Notes under the pieces: model-generated
Told to the model about the DNA's origin: nothing
Database searches by the model: none
Seen by the model: only the letters and a program-made list of their open reading frames with translations
Shown here: one piece after another, positions 59,525-64,000 of the stretch
Layout: every line of letters starts with the position of its first letter
Position numbering within the stretch: the first letter of the stretch is position 1
DNA from: Acidobacterium sp.
Lineage (GTDB): Bacteria; Acidobacteriota; Vicinamibacteria; Vicinamibacterales; UBA2999
NCBI GenBank assembly: GCA_002737365.1
Contig: NSIL01000002.1
Span: 124,001-188,000, forward strand
Reading direction: 5' to 3'
Length of the DNA: 64,000 nt
Program-made: the position numbers and the translations under genes

Positions 59525-61720
59525 TTAGCGCGGGCCGCGATCGCGGCGGGGACCACGGTCGCGCGGCGGACGGTCGCCCTCGGGCGCTGACGGCGCGCCG
59601 CCGTCGCCACCCGAGCTGGCCGGCGGTGCGCCGCCTTCTTCGGGGGTAATCAGCGCCTTGCGCGACAGGCGAATCTTGCCGGTCGGGTCGACATTGATGA
59701 CCTTGACCAGCACCTGCTGGCCTTCCTTCAACTCGTCGCGCACGTCCTTGACGCGGTAGTGCGCGATTTCCGAGACGTGCAGCAGGCCGTCGGTGCCCGG
59801 CATGATCTCGATGAACGCACCGAAGTCGGTGATGCGCTGCACCTTGCCGAGGTAGGTCTTGTCGAGTTCAGCGGTCTGCGTCAGCTCCTGGATCATGCCG
59901 ATCGCCTTGAGCGCGGCCGCTTCGTCCGCCGACGCGACGTTGACCTGGCCGCTGTCCTCGACGTCGATCTTGACGCCGGTCTTCTCGATGATGCTGCGGA
60001 TCATCTTGCCGCCGGGGCCGATGACGTCGCGGATCTTGTCGACCGGGATCTTGATGGTGATGATGCGCGGGGCGTAGGCCGACATGTTGGCCCGAGTCGC
60101 CGACAGCGCCTCGTTCATGATGCCGAGAATGTGCAATCGGCCGGCCTTGGCCTGCGTCAGCGCGACGCGCATGACATCGGCCGAGATGCCGCTGACCTTG
60201 ATGTCCATCTGCAGCGCGGTGATGCCCGACGCCGTGCCGGTGACCTTGAAGTCCATGTCGCCGTAGTGATCCTCGGCGCCGGCGATGTCGCTCAGCACCG
60301 CGTACTTGCCGGTGGCTTCATCCATGATCAGGCCCATGGCCACACCGGCCACCGCCGCCTTGATCGGCACGCCGGCATCCATCATCGCCATCGAGCCGCC
60401 GCACACCGACGCCATCGACGAGCTGCCGTTCGACTCGAGAATGTCGGAGACGACGCGGACGGTGTAGGCGAAATCGGCTTCGGCCGGCATCATCGGCGCG
60501 AGCGCGCGCTCGGCGAGGGCGCCGTGACCGATTTCACGACGGCCGGGACCGCGCATCGGCTTCACTTCACCGACCGAGAACGGCGGGAAGTTGTAGTGCA
60601 GCATGAAGCGCTTCCAGGTTTCGCCATCGACCATTTCGACCTTCTGCTGGTCGTCGGCCGTGCCGAGCGTGACGGTGACGAGCGCCTGCGTCTCGCCGCG
60701 GGTGAACACGCACGAGCCGTGCACGCGCGGCAGCACGGTGTTCTCGATCGTGACCTTGCGGATCTCGTCGAACTTGCGGCCGTCGAGGCGGACGCCCTGG
60801 TTCAGAATCGAGTCGCGCAGGGTCTTCTCCTGCAGGTCGTGGAAGATGCCCTTGACCGCCGACTTGCGGGCGGCCAACTCCTCGGGCAGGTTGGCGACGA
60901 TCTCCTTCTCGAGCCGCGCCACCGTACCGTAGTTTTCGATCTTGCCCTTGATGCGCATGGCCGCGCCGAGCGCCGCGTAGCCCGTGCTCTCCACGTGCGC
61001 CGCGAGTTGCTCGTCGACCTTGACGACCGGCTTCGGCAACTTCTTGCGGCCGGCGTCCTTGGCGAGGGCGTCGATCAGGTCGCAGATCTGGTTGATGGCG
61101 GCCTGTGCGGTTTCGAGGGCCTGCACCACCTCGTCTTCCGACACCTCGGTGGCGCCGGCTTCGACCATCACGATGCCGTCCTTGCTGCCCGCGACGACGA
61201 TGTCGAGGCGGCTCACCTTGCGCTGCGACCAGGTCGGGTTGACGATGTACTGTCCCTCGACCAGGCCGATGCGGACGCCCGCGATGGTCTTCTCGAAGGG
61301 CATCTCCGACAGGGCCAGCGCGGCGGAGGCGCCGGTCAGCGCCAGCACGTCACCGTCGTTGTCGGTATCGGCCGAAATCACCGAGGCGATGATCTGCGTC
61401 TCGTAGGCCCAGCCGGCAGGGAACAGCGGCCGCACCGGGCGGTCGATCACGCGGCAGGTCAGCGTTTCTTTTTCAGTCGCCTTGCCTTCGCGCTTGAAGA
61501 AGCCGCCGGGGATGCGGCCCGAGGCATAGGTGTTCTCGCGATAGTCGACCGTGAGGGGCAGAAAGTCGATGCCCTCGCGGGGACTCGACGAGTGGCACGC
61601 CGAGACGAGCACCATGGTGTCGCCCAACCGGACGATGACGGCGCCGTCGGCCTGCTTGGCCAGCCGCCCGGTCTCGATGGACAGGGTCTGAGAGCCGAGA
61701 GATAGTTCACGCTTGTGCAT
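59525..61720 (-). CDS. pnp: Polyribonucleotide nucleotidyltransferase (PNPase)
   Basis: The phosphorolytic 3' exonuclease of the degradosome. The 731-residue protein has two RNase PH-like domains (for example RPLFPAGWAYETQIIASV; GSSSMASVCGGSMAMMDAGV), the linking all-helical domain, KH (IRDVIGPGGKMIRSIIEKTG) and S1 (LGKVQRITDFGAFIEIMPG) domains. The tail is Arg/Asp/Gly-rich (DRPPRDRGPRRDRGPR), like that of S3. It follows rpsO by 36 bases, the standard pair. Confidence 0.97.
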   Translation of the reverse strand: MHKRELSLGSQTLSIETGRLAKQADGAVIVRLGDTMVLVSACHSSSPREGIDFLPLTVDYRENTYASGRIPGGFFKREGKATEKETLTCRVIDRPVRPLFPAGWAYETQIIASVISADTDNDGDVLALTGASAALALSEMPFEKTIAGVRIGLVEGQYIVNPTWSQRKVSRLDIVVAGSKDGIVMVEAGATEVSEDEVVQALETAQAAINQICDLIDALAKDAGRKKLPKPVVKVDEQLAAHVESTGYAALGAAMRIKGKIENYGTVARLEKEIVANLPEELAARKSAVKGIFHDLQEKTLRDSILNQGVRLDGRKFDEIRKVTIENTVLPRVHGSCVFTRGETQALVTVTLGTADDQQKVEMVDGETWKRFMLHYNFPPFSVGEVKPMRGPGRREIGHGALAERALAPMMPAEADFAYTVRVVSDILESNGSSSMASVCGGSMAMMDAGVPIKAAVAGVAMGLIMDEATGKYAVLSDIAGAEDHYGDMDFKVTGTASGITALQMDIKVSGISADVMRVALTQAKAGRLHILGIMNEALSATRANMSAYAPRIITIKIPVDKIRDVIGPGGKMIRSIIEKTGVKIDVEDSGQVNVASADEAAALKAIGMIQELTQTAELDKTYLGKVQRITDFGAFIEIMPGTDGLLHVSEIAHYRVKDVRDELKEGQQVLVKVINVDPTGKIRLSRKALITPEEGGAPPASSGGDGGAPSAPEGDRPPRDRGPRRDRGPR

Positions 61721-61756
61721 AACTCAACCTGCGAAAATGAAAGGGACGGATCCCGG

Positions 61757-62020
61757 TTACTTGCGGATGCCGAGGCGCTTGATGACCTCTGCGTAGCGCG
61801 ACGTGTCCTTGCTCTTCAGGTAATCGAGCAGGCGGCGGCGCTGGCCAACGAGCTTGAGCAATCCGCGACGGGAATGGTGGTCCTTCCCGTGAGTCTTGAA
61901 ATGTTCGGTGAGGTAAGTGATGCGATCGCTCAGGATCGCGACCTGGACTTCGGGTGAGCCGGTGTCGGTGTCGTGCTTCTTGAAATCGCCGATGATGGCG
62001 GTCTTCTTGTCTTTCGTCAT
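61757..62020 (-). CDS. rpsO: 30S ribosomal protein S15
   Basis: A primary 16S rRNA binding protein of 87 residues from the ATG at 62020 ([20 protein letters not shown]), the usual length; an in-frame GTG 7 codons earlier is not needed. The core [21 protein letters not shown] is diagnostic. Upstream 62021-62154 is a 130-base leader with inverted stretches but no clear promoter. Confidence 0.96.
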   Translation of the reverse strand: MTKDKKTAIIGDFKKHDTDTGSPEVQVAILSDRITYLTEHFKTHGKDHHSRRGLLKLVGQRRRLLDYLKSKDTSRYAEVIKRLGIRK

Positions 62021-62154
62021 TCCCACGGGTCTAACCTCCACGCACGGCCGAGTAGCCGAAATGCCGGTCTACCAAGCCGCCGTATGTGGCGATAACAGCA
62101 TCGCCTGTAACCTCAGTATGTTACCTCAGAAGGCTTGAGGCTTGGACCAAGCCG

Positions 62155-63072
62155 TCAGAAAACAACGGATGCGTGCAGAAACCCTGGGGTTTTCGCGGGT
62201 CTGGCCAGCGCCACCAGTGTTCCGTCGGCCCCGATCACCCTCACCAGCTCCGGCAGCGGGGTCAGGGCCACCAGCAAGTCGGCAGGGGCGATCTCAACAC
62301 CGTTCTTGATCCGGACTACCTGCTCCGGGCCGCGCAGTGTCACGGCGGGCAATTCCGGCAACAGCAAGCTGAAGGGCAGCAGCCGCGCCGCCAGGGCCTC
62401 GCGGCCCGCCTGGAGCACGTCGGCCAGCGGGACTGAACCCTCGAGTCCAAACTCACCGGACCGCGTTCGGCGCAGCGCCGTCAGCACACCGCCCATGCCG
62501 AGCGCCGCGCCCAGGTCGTGGGCCAGCGACCGAACGTAGAAACCGGCCGTCACCCGCATCTGCAGCACGGCGGTCTCCCCGTCACACGAGATCAGGTTGA
62601 GCTCGCGGACCGTGATGGTCACGGCCTTGGGCAGGGTGACCACGCCGTCCCTGGCCTTGCGGGCGATGTCGTACGAGCGCGCGCCAGCGATGTTCTTGGC
62701 CGAGAACGCCGGCGGCGTCTGCTCGAACGTGCCCCGGAACCGGCCGAGCGCCTGCTCGACCTGGTCACGCGTGGGACGCTCGCCAGAGGTCGTGATGATG
62801 GTGCCCATCGCGTCGTAGGTGTTGGTGGTCCGTCCGAAGGCAACGGTGGCCTCGTAGTCCTTGTCGCTCGCCGTCAGGAATTGCGCGAGCCGCGTCGCGC
62901 GGCCGATCACGAGCGGCAGGACGCCCGTGGCCATGGGATCGAGCGTGCCGGTATGGCCAATGCGCGAGACGCCAAGCGCCCGGCGCGCCAGCGTCACCAC
63001 GTCATGCGAAGTGGGTCCTTGCGGCTTGTCGACGACCAGTACGCCATCGGGGAAAGGAAGGCGGGCGGTCAC
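62155..63072 (-). CDS. truB: tRNA pseudouridine-55 synthase
   Basis: Makes pseudouridine 55 in the T-loop of tRNA. 305 residues from a GTG that overlaps the orn stop by 4 bases: GVLVVDKPQGPTSHDVV and the catalytic-Asp motif HTGTLDPMATGVLP. A PUA-like C-terminal region follows. The frame stays open a further ~80 codons upstream through orn, but that reading is an overlap artefact. Confidence 0.95.
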   Translation of the reverse strand: MTARLPFPDGVLVVDKPQGPTSHDVVTLARRALGVSRIGHTGTLDPMATGVLPLVIGRATRLAQFLTASDKDYEATVAFGRTTNTYDAMGTIITTSGERPTRDQVEQALGRFRGTFEQTPPAFSAKNIAGARSYDIARKARDGVVTLPKAVTITVRELNLISCDGETAVLQMRVTAGFYVRSLAHDLGAALGMGGVLTALRRTRSGEFGLEGSVPLADVLQAGREALAARLLPFSLLLPELPAVTLRGPEQVVRIKNGVEIAPADLLVALTPLPELVRVIGADGTLVALARPAKTPGFLHASVVF

Positions 63073-63629
63073 TTCGCGAAGATCGCCTTGTAGGCCGCGA
63101 GTTCCGCGATCGATTCTTCGATGTCGGCCAGCGCGCGATGCGTCTCGGTCTTGACCGGAGCATACTGGCGCTGCGGACACCAGTGCGCCACCAGCTGCTT
63201 CACCGAACTGACATCGACAATGCGGTAGTGCAAGAAGTTCTGGAAGGCCGGCATGTATTTCGTGAGGAAACGCTTGTCCTGCCACACCGAGTTTCCGCAC
63301 AGTGGCGCGGTCCTGGCGTAGCAATACTTGCGAACAAAGCGCAGCGTTTGCGCCTCAGCCTCTGCCAGGGTCACGCCCTCAGTGGCGATCCGAGCGAGCA
63401 GACCGCTCTTGGTGTGGGTCTTACGCGGCCAGGGATCCATGGCTCGCATTTGCGCGGCAGTCGCACGAATGGCCAGCTCCGGTCCGCGGGCGACGAGATT
63501 GAGGTCGAAGTCGGTGATGATGGAGGCGATTTCAACGATCACGTGCCGGTCGGGATCGAGGCCGGTCATCTCGCAATCCACCCAGACCATGTAGTCGCGG
63601 CTGCGCCGGACTTTCGCGCGTGTGGCCAT
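63069..63629 (-). CDS. orn: Oligoribonuclease (DEDDh 3'-5' exonuclease)
   Basis: Degrades 2-5 nt RNA remnants, including pGpG. The 186-residue protein has the DEDDh set: VDCEMTGLD (Asp and Glu), CGNSVWQDKRFL (Asp) and HRALADIEESI (His and Asp). It lies between rbfA and truB with close spacing, an RNA-processing operon with rpsO-pnp downstream. Confidence 0.96.
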   Translation of the reverse strand: MATRAKVRRSRDYMVWVDCEMTGLDPDRHVIVEIASIITDFDLNLVARGPELAIRATAAQMRAMDPWPRKTHTKSGLLARIATEGVTLAEAEAQTLRFVRKYCYARTAPLCGNSVWQDKRFLTKYMPAFQNFLHYRIVDVSSVKQLVAHWCPQRQYAPVKTETHRALADIEESIAELAAYKAIFAK

Positions 63630-63637
63630 GGTCGTCG

Positions 63638-64000
63638 TTACGTCGGCTCTTCGCCCGACCTTCGCTCGGCGGACTGCTCGCGAGCGTCGGCGGGCGTCGG
63701 CGGGTCGGCGGCCGGCGCGTCCACCGTGCGCGCGGCATCCGCGGCGTGAATTTCGAGGAGGATCTCTTCAATGCGCGACTGCGCCGCGACCGACTCGTCG
63801 TAGATGAACTTCACTTCGGGCACCCGCCGCAGGCCCAACCGCTCCGCCAGCAGGTGGCGGACGAAGCCGGTGGCGCGCTCGAGCGCCTTGACGGTCTTCT
63901 TGCGCTCGGCGGCGTCGCCGAGGATGGTCCAGTAGATGCGGGTCAGCGACAGGTCGCCGGTCACCTTCGCGCGCGTGACGGTGACCAGGCCGACCCCCGG
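63638..64000 (-). CDS. rbfA: Ribosome-binding factor A, truncated by the window end
   Basis: The frame is open through the last base of the window and reads GVGLVTVTRAKVTGDLSLTR, then VKFIYDESVAAQSRIEEIL, the KH-like RbfA core that helps mature 16S rRNA. The N-terminus lies outside. A Pro/Ala/Glu-rich tail of about 30 residues ends the protein, longer than usual. Confidence 0.9.
   Translation of the reverse strand, partial: PGVGLVTVTRAKVTGDLSLTRIYWTILGDAAERKKTVKALERATGFVRHLLAERLGLRRVPEVKFIYDESVAAQSRIEEILLEIHAADAARTVDAPAADPPTPADAREQSAERRSGEEPT

Noticed and set aside
59759..61705. 648-codon open frame on the plus strand opposite pnp
   Set aside because: It is the mirror of a certain gene and consists of Asp/His/Arg-rich low-complexity sequence without a fold signature.

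Overview
The window is about 64 kb of GC-rich bacterial chromosome. It resembles Acidobacteriota, probably class Vicinamibacteria. The grounds are a complete S10/spc/alpha ribosomal order with zinc-ligand (C+) forms of S4, S14 and L36, a Ser/Thr kinase fused to beta-propeller (PD40-type) repeats, FtsX/MacB-type permeases, a Myxococcus/Geobacter-like pil cluster, and many short palindromic or heptameric repeats. This taxonomic call is inference; no rRNA gene is present.

Layout. 1-13683 (+): ribosomal superoperon from a 5'-truncated rplB to rplQ, with secY, adk, map, infA, rpmJ and rpoA. 13.7-15.4 kb: a SAM methyltransferase whose start lies in a 19-bp inverted repeat, a beta-carbonic anhydrase, and a truncated EF-G-like GTPase. 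15.4-20.1 kb (-): Yip1-like protein, efflux adaptor and two FtsX-type permeases without their ATPase. 20.1-37.6 kb (+): an outer-membrane protein, then a type IV pilus region: pilB-pilT-pilC, a decayed pilS-pilR pair with a micro-inversion, a sigma-54 promoter and the major pilin, a VKOR-DsbA fusion, a PilH/PilI-like ABC exporter, a TPR protein, prepilin peptidase, a histidine kinase, three minor pilins, a coiled-coil exported protein and an intact NtrC-type activator. 37.6-50.4 kb: aroB, proS, a polytopic membrane protein, an OmpA-family protein, tatA-tatC, a C-terminal processing protease and smc. 50.5-59.5 kb is accessory: a nucleotidyltransferase with a small partner, an aminopeptidase P remnant, an M48 protease-GDPD fusion followed by a second GDPD, a cupredoxin, two VapBC-type modules and the kinase. 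59.5-64 kb (-): rbfA (cut by the window end), orn, truB, rpsO, pnp.

How it works together. The ribosomal block makes the translation and secretion core. The pilus region carries assembly and retraction motors, pilins, leader peptidase, a disulfide-forming enzyme and a candidate replacement regulatory pair. The original PilSR pair next to pilA is dead, yet the -24/-12 promoter of pilA is intact and a second -24/-12-like site sits before the minor pilins. The intact kinase and NtrC-type regulator downstream may therefore have taken over.

The least expected signal is small-scale. At least three different short palindromic repeats occur, and each has a copy inside an open reading frame, in frame: the SMC hinge, the kinase activation segment and a prepilin leader. 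Two of them also have an intergenic copy among ribosomal genes, and one pair differs by a compensatory base swap that keeps the stem. Tandem 7-bp repeats occur at three other loci. No tRNA, rRNA, CRISPR array or insertion sequence was seen. The only stretch over 300 bases without an intact gene is 25362-26772, which holds pseudogene debris and the pilA promoter.
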